In this document: positions 34,952-45,398 of the stretch, piece by piece
Position numbering within the stretch: the stretch's first letter is position 1
Layout: the number at the start of each line of letters is the position of its first letter
Origin: Enoplolaimus lenunculus
Taxonomy: Eukaryota; Nematoda; Enoplea; Enoplida; Thoracostomopsidae
Assembly (NCBI GenBank): GCA_030248215.1
Contig: JASANG010004103.1
Coordinates: 124,001-188,000, forward strand
DNA: 64,000 nt
Direction: 5' to 3'
Made by a program: the position numbers and the translations under genes
Notes under the pieces: model-generated
Seen by the model: the letters and a program-made list of their open reading frames with translations, nothing else
Told to the model about the DNA's origin: nothing
Database searches by the model: none

Positions 34952-34960
34952 TATATAAAG
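34952..34960 (+). promoter_or_regulatory. TATA-like box upstream of the SLC17-like gene
   Basis: TATATAAAG lies about 190 bp before ATG 35143. A start about 30 bp downstream would place the cap near 34985-34995. This is motif matching in AT-rich DNA, so chance is possible. Confidence 0.3.
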
Positions 34961-35105
34961 AAGACACCACGAGTGTACAATTTCAGTTGGATCAAGGTTT
35001 GTATACCGTAACGGGTAATTTGTAATCTATCAGATTTAGTCAGTGGCTGAAGTATTTACTTAACTTGCAGTCAACAACTATAAACCTTAAACGACCTATA
35101 GAGAA

Positions 35106-35114
35106 ATGCAATAA
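35106..35114 (+). promoter_or_regulatory. Minimal upstream ORF (ATG CAA TAA) in the 5' leader
   Basis: An ATG with an A at -3 (AGAAATG) lies 37 bp before the SLC17-like start, out of frame with it, and is followed after one codon by TAA. It would be in the leader if transcription starts at the TATA-like box or if the AG at 35069-35070 (ACTTGCAG) is used as an acceptor. A uORF this short normally allows reinitiation. Confidence 0.35.
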
Positions 35115-35142
35115 TCACACAATCTTGTCAACAACTAAACCC

Positions 35143-35530
35143 ATGGCATCTCCATATTCACCGGTACCTGAACTGAGTGACATCCCTCATGACGTTCGCG
35201 ATGACGTCATCAAATCACCCTTAGCGTCAAACTCCAGCTCAGAACGAAACAAAATGACGAAAGCTCGACTGTTCCCATCGGCGCGTCTTGGAATGCTTGC
35301 GTTAATGTTTTTTGGAACATTTCTCAGCAATGGAACGTTTTATATTTTAAATTATTCCTACGTTTGTATGATCGATCCAGCGTATCTTGAATCGAGCGAT
35401 CAAACAGAATCAAACTCAACCAGTGACGTGTTTGTCGACAACTGTGGCGTAGCGCATAATCGTTCGTCGACTAACGGTGGATTTAATGGAACGTATAAGT
35501 GGACGACAATTCAACAGTCTACGATTTTGG
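35143..35530 (+). CDS. SLC17-like gene, coding exon 1
   Basis: This exon encodes residues 1-129 plus one base: a short polar N-terminal tail, the first helix and the glycosylated lumenal loop. It ends ATTTTGG|GTAAGT, a near-consensus donor. The frame is open upstream to about 35065, but 35143 is the first ATG in this frame with a favourable context. Confidence 0.9.
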
Positions 35531-38500
35531 GTAAGTGCTGCGGATTAAAAATAACTTTCAAATGAAGGCAGTGGGGGGACATAGCTTTGGCAGCGGCACC
35601 CTCTTTGTAACGGTTGTGCAACCCATGTTTCTGAATGAGGGTTTGAGTTGATGCAAGTCCGGAGTTATAAGGTTAATATGCTTAACAAAGACTCAAAATG
35701 TTAGGGAATATGCTAAAGTTACACGTAAGTGCTGCGGATTAAAAATAACTTTCAAATGAAGGCAGTGGGGGGACATAGCTTTGGCAGCGGCACCCTCTTT
35801 GTAACGGTTGTGCAACCCATGTTTCTGGATGAGGGTTTGAGTTGATGCAAGTCCGGAGTTATAAGGTTAATATGCTTAACAAAGACTCAAAATGTTAGGG
35901 AATATGCTAAAGTTACACGTAAATGGAATGTGGAGTAGTGATAGATCGCGCTGCGTTGAACAGCTTAGGGACGTATTGCTGGACGACCTTTCAACAGTCC
36001 ATGTAATTTTTCGGACTGCTACATGCTCAGCGCTAGACTAGCATGCTAACTGTTAGCGGAATCTCCTCAAAAACTAATTGTCGACCGTGTGGGAATTTGG
36101 CCTCATTAAAGAGATGTGCTGGGAAACTGGAACTCGCAGGGGCGCCAGCAACAACGGGTAAACCCACTGATTTCCGAAAACAGAACTACGTATATTAAAT
36201 TCAGATTTAAAATTGCGTTTAACTACCTCGCTCGTTTTAGCTCGCGAAGTTCTTCCAATACGTGTTGCGCTCTTTGTGGGGCTCGTATTGTCAAAAGTAT
36301 GCAGCACCTATTGGCTGTTCGTGATCGGTCTTGTAACTTTTGAAACAGTTAAAATATTGAGGCTCAAAATTTAGAACATTTTTCCCATATATAATTTGTT
36401 CTACTACTGTACCCATGCTTTGAGTCCAACAACTGCAACAGTAAATCAGTATTTAAAAATCTATTACTAACTGATGATAGTTGCTATACATATTTGAGAA
36501 TATGGGAATAGGTGTTAGCCTGTGTTTGGATTTGCTGGTGCGTCCCTAGTACGTGTAATCGAACCACATTCCAACTACTCACCGTATTGGGTTCAAAGCA
36601 GAAAAGGTTTTAACGTTTTTTCTGAGAATGAAACATTGCAAATTTAATTTCAGCTGGCGAATCATGGGGATCGGTATGGTTCATATTTATTTCGGGTTAC
36701 TTTTTGGATCGATTTGGAGCGCACAAGTTGTTCGCAATTGCAAATGCGTTTCTGGGACTGTTTACGCTTTGTATACCGTTTGCAGCACCGCACGGATGGT
36801 ATTGGGTACTGACCATTCGAATATTGCAAGGCATATAATTTATTTTTATTTTTTATTAAAAGTTTTGAATTTCTCAGTTTATTCGAAATTTGCTAAACGT
36901 TTTCGTATAAACTTCTAAGTTAAGCAATGCATAGGCGTTGGAAGTGTGCGTGGCAGGGGGACACTTGCCGTCACCGATGTTCAAATTTAGAGGGACACAA
37001 CCCCCAGTATTGTCCAGAGCGCACAGTACCTTACAATTTTTTCTCGAATAATAATTTTGCTGATAAAATGATAAGGTCAGTTCTACTTTACAATTTTTCC
37101 TTTCATAAGCTTTGCCAGCCCGCCCTCGTGTCAGAAATTTTTAGATCTGCCTCTAGACACCGAAACGGATAGCGATAAAATAACGGAAATAGAAAACGGA
37201 TAATGAATTGAAAAACGCATTACCGCAAAAGCCATACCGGGCATAGTGAGGAAATTGATCAGTTCGAACTTCAGATTTTTGAAAAACAATATAGCGATGA
37301 TATTGACGAAGAAAGATTGAAGTTTCAGGCTGATTAAACCTTATTTCGAGCAATTACCGCATCTGCGCGGCAAACTTTTTCAAGTCTTTGAACGCTAAAA
37401 ACTAGTTTGAAGTCTAGGGCCGGACCAGCCACCGCCCAATACCCCATTTGGGGGCACACCCCTAAATGGATCACTACACTAAGTGGTTGAAACAAAAACC
37501 GCCGAAGTTTTGAAATTCACCTGGCTTCTTGCTCGCTTCACTCACGAGTTTTTGATATCCTAACTTGCAATGATTTTTTAATGGCTTCACACACTACGCA
37601 CACCTCAAAATAACCGCCAGATTGCTGAAATATGAACAAAGTTTTTCGCTCGCTATACCCACTGGCGTACAATTTTACGTAAGATATTGCAACTCACCCG
37701 AAATCATATGAACACGATAGTGTTCATATATATGATTCGCGCATCTCAAGCGCGTATTTTCGGTTTATTTCCTTTTGTCCCCAGAATCTCACCTTATCCT
37801 TTATTTTTACACTTATCCTGTACAGGAATTTGTGCCAAATTTCCAAACCCTGTGTCTTCATATTTCGGCAAAAAACTCCTTACACAATGCCATTTCTCTT
37901 TTTTCACCCTTTTTTCCTCTTTTTTTCTTCCTTCCCCTTTTTCCTCTTTCCCCCCACTCCTCCCCCCCCCCCTCTCCCCCCCTTTTCCCCACCCCTTTTC
38001 CCCCCCCTTTTCCCCCCCTTTTTTTCCCCCACTGTTTTCCCCCACCTTTTCCCCCCCACTCCGTCCCCCCCCACGGTTTTTCTCCCCCACCTTTTTTCCC
38101 CCCCCTCTTCCCCCCCCCCGCTTTTCCCCCCCACCTTGTTTCCCCCCACCGTTGTTTCCCCAACGGTTGGTTTCACCCCACCGTTGTTTTCCCCCATCGC
38201 TGTTTCCCCCACGTTGTTTCACCCCAACTTGGTTCCCCCCCACCTCTTCCCCCCCCACCGTTGGTTTCACCCCACGTCGCTCCCCCCCACCTCCTCCCAC
38301 CCCAACTGTTCCCCCCCACCGTTGTTTCCACCCCACCGTTGGTTTTCCCCCACCCGTTCTCCCCCCCACCGTCCTCCCCCCCACCGTTTTTCCCCCCCCC
38401 TTGTCTCCCCCCTCCGTTTTTCCCCCCCCTTGCTCTCCCCTACTTTGCCCCCACCCCCACTCCGGCCCCACCCCCCCTTCCCTCCCCCCCCTTTTCTCCC

Positions 38501-41500
38501 CCCCCCTTTCTCCCCCCCCCTCCGTCCCCCCCCCCCGCCGTTTCTCCCCCCCCCCGTCTTCCCCCTCCCTCCCTCCTTCCCACCCTCCTTTCTTCTCCCC
38601 CCCTTTCCCCCCCCCCTTCTTCCCCCCTCCCCTTCCTCCCCTCCACCCTTCCCCCCCCCCCCCCCCCCTTCCCCCCCCCCCCCTTTCTCCCCCCCCCCCC
38701 TCCCCCCCCCCCCCCCCTCTCCCCCCCCCCTTTCCTCCCCCCCCTCTTTTCTCCCCCCTTTTTCCCCCCCTCTCCTTTCACCCCAACCTCTTTCCACCCC
38801 CCTTTTTTTCCCCCCAGCTTGTTTCACCCCCCGTCCGTTTCCCCCCACCGTTGTTTCGCCCCCCCCTTTTCCCCCCTCGTTTCTCCCCCCCCTCGTTTCA
38901 CCCCCCCCCTCCTTCCCCCCACCCCTCCGTTTCTCCCCCCCCGTCGTTTCTCCCCCCCACCCGTTTCTCCCCCCCACCTCTTCTCCCCCCCCTGGCCTCC
39001 CTCCCCGTTTCTTTCACCCCTTCCTTCCCTCCCCCCCTCCTTTCCCCCCCCCCCCCGCTTTCCCCCCCGCGCTTTTTTCCCCCCCCTCTTTCCCCCTCCC
39101 TCCTTTCCTCCCCCCCCCCCCTCCCCCACCCCCTTTTTCTCCCCTCGTTCCCTCCCCCCTCTTCCCCCCCCCCCCCTCTTTCCCCCCCCCCCCCTCCCTA
39201 CACCCCCTTTCCCCCTCCCCCCCTTCTTCCCCCTCTCCCCCTTTTTCCCTTCTCCCCCTTTCCCCTTCCCCCCACCTCTCCCCTTCCTCCCCCTTCCCCC
39301 TTCCTCCCTTCTCTTCCTCCCCCCTTTCCCTTCCCCTTCGCTTCGCCCCACCGCCCCTTCTTCCTACCTCCCCTTCCCCCCCCCCCCGCCTCTCCCCCCC
39401 CCTTCTCTCTCCCCCCCCCCCCTCTCCCCTTCTCTTTTTTCCCTTTCTTTTCTCCCTCCCCCTTTCTCCCCCCCCCCCCCTTCTCCCCTCTCCCTCCTCT
39501 TCCCCCTACCCCTTCTTCCCACTTCTCTCTCCCCCTACTTTCACTTCCCCCTTCTCTCCCCCCCCCCTTTCTTCTCCCCCCTCCTTTCTCCTCCCCCCCC
39601 CCCTTTCCTCCCCCCCCTTTTCTCTCACCTCCTCCGTTCCCCCACCCCCCCTTCCTTCCTCCCACCGTTCATCCCCCCCATCCGTTGTTTCCCCCCCCTT
39701 TTCTTCCCCCCCCCCCCTTCCCTCCCCCTCTCCCCTTCCCTCTCCCTTACCCTTTCGCTCCGCCCTCCCTTTCTCCCCCCCCCCCCGTCTCCCTCCCCCC
39801 CCTCTTTCTCCCCCCCGCGTTTATTCCCCCCGCCAGCTTTTCTCCCCCCCCTCCTCCCTCCTCTCCCCTCCCTGTCCGCCCCGCCCAGCTCTCCTCACCC
39901 AACCGTCACCCTCACCCCAACGGACAACCCCTCCCATTGATAGCACCTCGCATGGAAAGAACTCAACCAAAAATAATCACCATATGTTCAATATATATAT
40001 CATATTACACTTATATAAAAATATTCCACACCATCACTTCACACTCTCTTACATGTATTAGAAATAAAAAGCAACAAAAACCACAAAATATAAAAATTAA
40101 TAAACATATAAACATAATCAATCTACAAATTTTTTTAAAATTTATTAAATTAAGATATTCTCTAATACAAATCAAACAAAAATTTATATAAAGTCAACTG
40201 TAATATCATATAATATATAATAAAATAAACTACAATACAAAACAAAACAAACAAATCTAATATTCCTTGATTATATAAAACAAAATAACACAAAATCCTC
40301 GTATTGGCTTAAAGTTTATAACTTTTTTTTCAAATTTTCTTATACATACTTCACAACACAACTCACAAACCAATCCACAATATTCTCTTCAAATCTCCCA
40401 CCTTATATTTAACTTTCTTCTTCCTCTATTTTTTACCTAATATACAACTAAAAAATATCCTCACTCCCCCCCCTTTATCTTTTATCTCCACATACTCACC
40501 CTCACATTCACCACCACACCGCCCTCTCTTCCACTCCACCATCATTAACAATCAAAATCCACCATATCCCTCCCTCCCCTCTCCCCCCCCACAAAAATTT
40601 ATAATAACTCACAACCACTCTCTAAAATATAAATAAAAAAAAAATTTTTTTCCCGAAATTAATAAAAAAAAAAAATAAAAAAATAATTTTACCAATTATT
40701 TTTTCTAATTCCTTTTCACCTCACGTAAAGATAATGCTCAATTTACCTTTACCAAACTAAACAATCTAAACCTATCCCCTTCTGCTCAATCTATCTCTTT
40801 TGAAATATTCAAAAACAGTAAATAAATAGAGCTATTCAGTAATACTTTATAGCAGAAAATGTCAAAATTATTTCCCGCTGCGTGCGAAGTGTGATTCATT
40901 TTATAGACGGTTTCACTTTCTAGATTCACCATTTTGCAACTTTTGTGTGAAACTGATTTTGGAAGAGAGTCCTCACGACTATCAAACACGAGCGTGAGCT
41001 CGGGCGGAGAACCTCAGATCAAACACCGCCAAATTTTGGACCCACATCTACGTTAGGGGGCCCACACCATGGAGTTTGAGAGAAGCTTGCACCCCAGTTT
41101 GGTCCAGCATTGTTGAGGTCCACATGGACGCTAAAGCTATTAAACTAACACTGTGATAAAATAAGCATTTATACTGGCATCGTTGATAATTTACCAGTGA
41201 ATAAATATAAACGATTTTGTTTTGAGTGATGATGAAAAGCGAAAAAAAAAACTTTCGTGTAACTGTAAAGTTAAAGTGAATACTTCAGTTTACTAGAGCA
41301 TCTTGTCTGTTACTTTTTTTCGCAAAGTTAAAATTGAGTAAAAATGCTGTATTATAGTGAGGTGAAAATTTTTTGGTCATCATAACTTTTTGCGGTCAAG
41401 CTTGTGAGCAAGATTTATGCATTTTGTAGATATCACAAATACTGCTAGCCAGGGTGTAAATGAATAGTGAAAATAACGGAAACAGATATCTGGTTTTACA

Positions 41501-43083
41501 CTGGAGCGCTAGCGCGGCAACCAGACAAACTAAAAGATTTCTTGAAAAAGAAAATAAAATCTTGTCTAACTTTCCAAGATAGAAATGTTGTGGTGTTGAA
41601 ACGTTTTTTTGCTTCAACGAGTAGATATGCGTATTGCGATATCCGTGGCCTGTTGCCAAAAAGTTGCATAATGTTCTTGTCTTTTTTGGTAACAGTCTAT
41701 AATTTTTCGGCCATTCTTTAGTTTTTTAAATATTATAAATTTGAACATGAAATTGTTTTACTTATTTTAGGCATTTCTATGCTCTTCGCATGGCCAACGC
41801 TATTCGTCTTCGCAGTCACATGGTTTCCACCGTCCGAACTTGGCTTCGCGATCGCAATCGGATCTGCCGGATTTGATATCGGCGGAATATGCGCCTTCTT
41901 GATGGCAGGCGCTTTTTGCAGTTCCGGGACCCGGCCTGGATGGCCTGGAGTATTTTATTTGTACGCGGCACTTTCGTGGACGTTTGTCATCCTATGGGCG
42001 TTGTTGTACCGCGACAGTGTTTCAAACAGTCCGTTTGTGTCGGACGCCGAAAAACGGTACTTGGCTAGTCAAAGTGCTCTCAGAAATCAGCAGGTGTTCC
42101 AGAACCCGGCTAACGATGACGAGGCAGATTCAGTGAGTGTGATCAGCGAAGACGGAAAACGCCAAATTGGTCAACCGCGATTGAAGAATCCAAAAATGGA
42201 ACCACTTGACCGGCAGTCGGATATCAAGGAGCAACAACCGGATATGAAGGACCACCAACAATCGGATATGAAGAAACGACAACCGGAAGTGGAAGACACT
42301 GAAACAAACGGAGATTGCGGATCAGTTGAAATATCATCAACTAGTACAGACCAGAAAGCTTTGGCAAGCAACGGGCACACGTCTGAAAAACACGACCAAC
42401 AAGAGCTCAAAAGCGAACCGGAATATTCGACACCGTGGCGAGCAATATTGACATCAGTTCCGGTTTGGTCATTGGTCGCGGTCAATCTAACAGGTGGTTA
42501 TACCGGATACGTCATCACCGACTACGTCCCGCAATATTTACAGGTGGTTCTGGGAATTTACAATTCTGAGCTTGGAGGGATTTATTCAGCACTGCCGTTT
42601 GCAGCGACACTTATCGCCGCCCAGCTTAGTGGTCCGTTATCAGACTGGCTTATGTCTAAATGGCCCCAACATCCAACGTTAATTATAAAATTATTTAGTG
42701 GAATAGCTATCGCATTATCTTCTCTATTTTATGCACTGATCCCTTTGTTTGGTTGCAATTCTACAGCTGGTGCGATTGCTATGTTCGCTGGGTCGTTCGG
42801 AGCTTACGGGTTATCAATAGGAGGCTACACGAAAAATATTGGGACCCTAGCGCCTCGATTTGCTGGTTCAATTGCAGGATTGGCTACAACTGCGCTCTAT
42901 GTCGGAGGCATCCTTGCCCCGTACGCCACCAGGGCTATGACCGCCCAGGGAACTACACAAGAGTGGCACGTTTCGATTTGGGTGACTGCAGCAATTGCTA
43001 TCGCGGGTATGGTTCAATATTTAATTTTTGCTTCTGGCAAAGAACAATCTTGGGCAAAGGTGGGTGGTCGAGATTTTGAATAG
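35143..43083 (+). CDS. SLC17-family (sialin/VGLUT-like) anion transporter, three exons
   Basis: Coding exons are 35143-35530, 36654-36830 and 41771-43083; they join in phase 1 at both junctions and give 625 residues plus TAG. The product is a major-facilitator membrane protein. The first helix is near residues 49-72. It is followed by a lumenal loop with four N-glycosylation sequons (N63, N91, N106, N115). The loop between helices 2 and 3 carries GYFLDRFGAHK, the MFS motif A (G-x-x-x-D-R-x-G). Exon 3 has GWPGVFYLYAALSW, the DAEKRYL segment and TPWRAILTSVPVW, which match the sialin (SLC17A5) pattern EKEYIL...VPWVPIL..LPLW. The C-terminal half continues with APRFAGSIAGL and the terminal EWHVSIW. 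Known members carry organic anions (sialate, glutamate, phosphate) across lysosomal, vesicular or plasma membranes; the substrate here is not determined. At 625 residues it is longer than the usual ~500 because of a large cytoplasmic loop. ATG 35143 has a good context (CCCATGG). Confidence 0.93.
35531..35918 (+). repeat. Tandem duplication of 194 bp that begins with the splice donor
   Basis: Copies 35531-35724 and 35725-35918 differ at only about one visible position (GAATGAGGG versus GGATGAGGG). Each begins GTAAGTGCTGCGG, so the intron 1 donor of the SLC17-like gene is present twice. A third, partial start (GTAAATGG) follows. The near identity means a recent event, or an assembly duplication. 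Confidence 0.9.
36278..36507 (+). mobile_element. Family C TIR element (PIF/Harbinger-like MITE) in intron 1
   Basis: It begins GGGCTCGTATTGTCAAAAG and ends GATAGTTGCTATACATATTTGAGAATATGGG in pieces shared with the copies at 6375, 7649 and 17702. The length is about 230 bp. It is strongly diverged. Confidence 0.6.
36654..36830 (+). CDS. SLC17-like gene, coding exon 2
   Basis: The exon is 177 nt and follows the acceptor TTTAATTTCAG. It encodes AGESWGSVWFIFISG, then the motif A loop DRFGAHK and two more helices, ending at WVLTIRILQ. The downstream boundary is ATATTGCAAG|GCATAT: the intron begins with GC, not GT. Extending the exon does not help, because no GT near by keeps the frame into exon 3. 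Confidence 0.88.
37893..39890 (+). repeat. About 2 kb of near-pure polypyrimidine (C/T) low-complexity DNA
   Basis: Almost every base on the plus strand is C or T, with C runs of 5-15 broken by T runs. The first ~450 bp keep traces of a degenerate unit like CCCCACCGTTGTTTCCC; later parts are unstructured. Three long plus-strand frames (up to 834 codons) and minus-strand Gly/Glu/Lys frames cross it, but they are only the translation of C/T repeats. It sits inside intron 2 of the SLC17-like gene, with the C-rich strand as the RNA-like strand. Confidence 0.9.
40021..40800 (+). other. Strand-asymmetric block almost without G
   Basis: By my count about 17 of 780 plus-strand bases are G, while C, A and T are common; several whole 60-base lines have none. 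It directly follows the polypyrimidine tract in intron 2 and ends sharply near 40,800, after which composition is normal. Confidence 0.8.
41771..43083 (+). CDS. SLC17-like gene, coding exon 3 (last)
   Basis: The acceptor is CTTATTTTAG. The exon encodes residues 189-625, from GISMLFAWPTLF to the end at GGRDFE-TAG. It holds about eight of the twelve helices. The central loop, about residues 287-408, is roughly 120 residues long and very polar. It contains imperfect repeats of the type QSDIKEQQPDMK / QSDMKKRQPE. In sialin the equivalent loop is only about 25 residues. Confidence 0.93.
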
Positions 43084-43178
43084 TTTATCTATTGCGTAAG
43101 GAAAAAGGTTCGTATTTGGTAACCTATCTAGGTATCATGATTCCTGTCAGTAGAATATTCAATTTCGTTAACTAGTTT

Positions 43179-43326
43179 GGTCACCGTAAAGATCACGGGC
43201 GGAACGTTTTTCTGCGGGACTACAATAGAGTAAGCTTAACCTTTAGACTAAAGTTTTTTGCTTAGGCTCAGGCTTTAGTATAAGATCGTTCTTACGCTGA
43301 GGCTTAGGCTTGGAATAACTATTACG
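43179..43326 (+). mobile_element. hAT-like MITE family B, right end lost
   Basis: GGTCACCGTAAAGATCACGG then GGCGGAACGTTTTTCTGCG; the end stops after AACTATTACGG. It lies 96 bp past the SLC17-like stop, so it may be in that gene's 3' UTR. Confidence 0.72.
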
Positions 43327-43538
43327 GCCTCCCGCGGTTGTAGTGGCGTATATACGAACAGTTACTGTATTATTTATTAAGATTTCCGTAATTAATCTTC
43401 GAATAAGCAGTGACAGTTACCAAATAAACCTTCCTATAGCTATGTTCAAAGCTGGTGCTTTGCATGTTTCAAAATCCTTAACTGGCATTAAACTTGGAAA
43501 TCTTATGATCGATTAATACAAAACGCTATAGAGAACAC

Positions 43539-43693
43539 GGTCCATGTTACTTTAAGGGGCGTCCAGGTTTCTGGTTTTTCCATAAAAGAGTAGGTTTAGA
43601 TTTTAGATTATGTTTTTTGCTTAGGTTTAGGCTTAGGCTTAGGCTTAGGAATACGCTTAACCTACTGTTACGCCTCTTATAGTAACATTGGCC
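43539..43693 (+). mobile_element. hAT-like MITE family A downstream of the SLC17-like gene
   Basis: Flanks GAGAACAC and GAAAACAC are an 8-bp duplication with one change; core TTAGGC x4. Confidence 0.88.
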
Positions 43694-43914
43694 GAAAACA
43701 CAAAGAAACGTGAAAACGTTCCAAAAGAACTATAGTTGACTAAAATAGCATTCTACCATACGTTTCACCGTTGCTCTCTATACCTCGATAAATAATATCG
43801 GCTTGTCACATACACAAAAGAAAGCAGAGTAGCAATTTTGTACTTTAAAAGCTTGGCATTTTGTCCTTTCAAACTGCTAAACACCGCACGAAAACCAAAT
43901 ACCATGCGTGTATA

Positions 43915-44082
43915 TATATTTATTGTTGGTGGAGTGAGTGAAAACTTCGTAAATCATATATTTATTGTTGGTGGAGTGAGTGAAAACTTCGCAAATCATA
44001 TATTTATTGTTGGTGGAGTGAGTGAAAACTTCGCAAATCATATATTTATTGTTGGTGGAGTGAGTGAAAACTTCGCAAATCA
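43915..44082 (+). repeat. 42-bp tandem repeat, four units
   Basis: Units are identical except one base in the first (CTTCGTAAATCA versus CTTCGCAAATCA). As 42 is divisible by three, several frames stay open; no other sign of coding. Confidence 0.92.
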
Positions 44083-44084
44083 TG

Positions 44085-44256
44085 GGCCTATGTTACTTCG
44101 AGGGGCGTATAACAGTAATATAAGCATATTCCTTAGACTAAGCCTCTGTATATAAGGCTAAACCTATAACTAGGCTAATAATTAGTCAAATGCTTAATGT
44201 TATATACTCAGTTATTGTGCCGTGAAAAATGGTTTGCGTTTCAAAGTAACATGGAC
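44085..44256 (-). mobile_element. MITE with family A ends and family B-like inside
   Basis: The ends are GGCCTATGTTACTTCGAGGG and TTTCAAAGTAACATGG (family A), but the inside (ACAGTAATATAAGCATATTCC, AATTAGTCAAATGCTTAA) is like family B. It directly follows the 42-bp tandem array. Confidence 0.65.
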
Positions 44257-44555
44257 GGAATTTTGTTTAAGAGTATGAGATATGTGATAGGCATTGGTTA
44301 TTATTTCATAAAAGCAAATACAAAATTATAGTTTGGCTTAAACGCTAAATATGTATCGTAAGCGAAAATGGTCAGTCGCAAACTTTAAGAAATCAGTGTT
44401 AGCCACGTAGGATGTTTCAATTACTGTAAGGGTTCAGCTTTTACGTATCAATTTGTCTCTATACATCAGTATATTTTTTCAAACTTCCGAAGGCCGATGC
44501 TACGATCAGATCTGTGGAAAAACGGTCCAATCTTGATCTACAAATGAACACTATC

Positions 44556-44713
44556 GAATCAGCAAATGATGACATTAGAATTTGCACACAATTTGTATAT
44601 TCGAGTTGCCGTACTTCTGTCCAAATTTTGAGATCTTGAAATTGCATGACGGTATCAGTTTCAAAACTTTTCTCCACATGATAGGGGCTCTACGCCTTTG
44701 AGAATATGTGCAC
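44556..44713 (+). mobile_element. Family C element, left end lost
   Basis: It contains AGTTGCCGTACTTCTGTCC and AATTTTGAGATCTTG as in the 17.7-kb copy and ends TTTGAGAATATGTGC. Confidence 0.55.
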
Positions 44714-45280
44714 AGGATATACGGATATTTTTTATCCGGAAAACATCCGTTGGGCCTCGAATACCGGATTAGTAATTTATACATTTTATCCGTTGCCCTT
44801 ACACTCAAAATATTTCTGATATTTAAGAAAAACTTTCTTACATTTAAGAAATATGATTAGTAAGGTGCAGCTGAAAAGTATTTCTGTTATAACAGAAATG
44901 TTTTCAAAAACGCTTTGAAATAAAGTTTGAAAATAAAGGTTTTCCGGTTTTTAGAAAAATTGGCTTAAATGCTAGAAAAACGTTTCAGATTTGCCACAGA
45001 AAATACTTTTCTGAATAAATTCAGAAATACTTTATGTGTAACGAGCTATTAGGCAGAGCTTAACCAGATATCTGTTTCCGGTAAATCTCCGTGTGGTTTC
45101 AGTTAGAAAAATCGATATTTTCATGCTTTATGATTGTTTGAAATTCATTTGATAATAACTTTTTCGATACACAGAAATTGCTAAATGTGAAAGAAAAATG
45201 TCAAAATACATCCGCAATCTGCATAAATTTTTGGCGTTCGGTATTTCTTCTGCCAATAGATACATTAAAGCCACAGTTGC

Positions 45281-45398
45281 GTTAGCATATTCCAAAGCCC
45301 CAGCGTAAGGATAAGCCTGTAAAGATGCAAAAATTAGACCAAAGCTTCAGTTTACTTGAAGCACTCCCGCGGAAAAAAGTGAGTAATTTATACATGGG
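45281..45398 (-). mobile_element. hAT-like MITE family B, decayed
   Basis: AGCATATTCC, AATTAGACCAAAGCTTCAG and CTCCCGCGGAAAAAAG keep the family order; the left terminus is gone. Confidence 0.5.

Noticed and set aside
37687-40191. Very long Pro-rich frames (834, 743 and 721 codons) and minus-strand Gly-rich frames
   Set aside because: They are open in several frames because C/T-only DNA makes no plus-strand stops. They lie in an intron, have no ordered domain and differ only by C-run length.
43838-44155. Repeat protein of IFIVGGVSENFANH units
   Set aside because: The frame exists because the 42-bp repeat unit is divisible by three. It starts and ends outside any splice or conservation signal and runs into a MITE.
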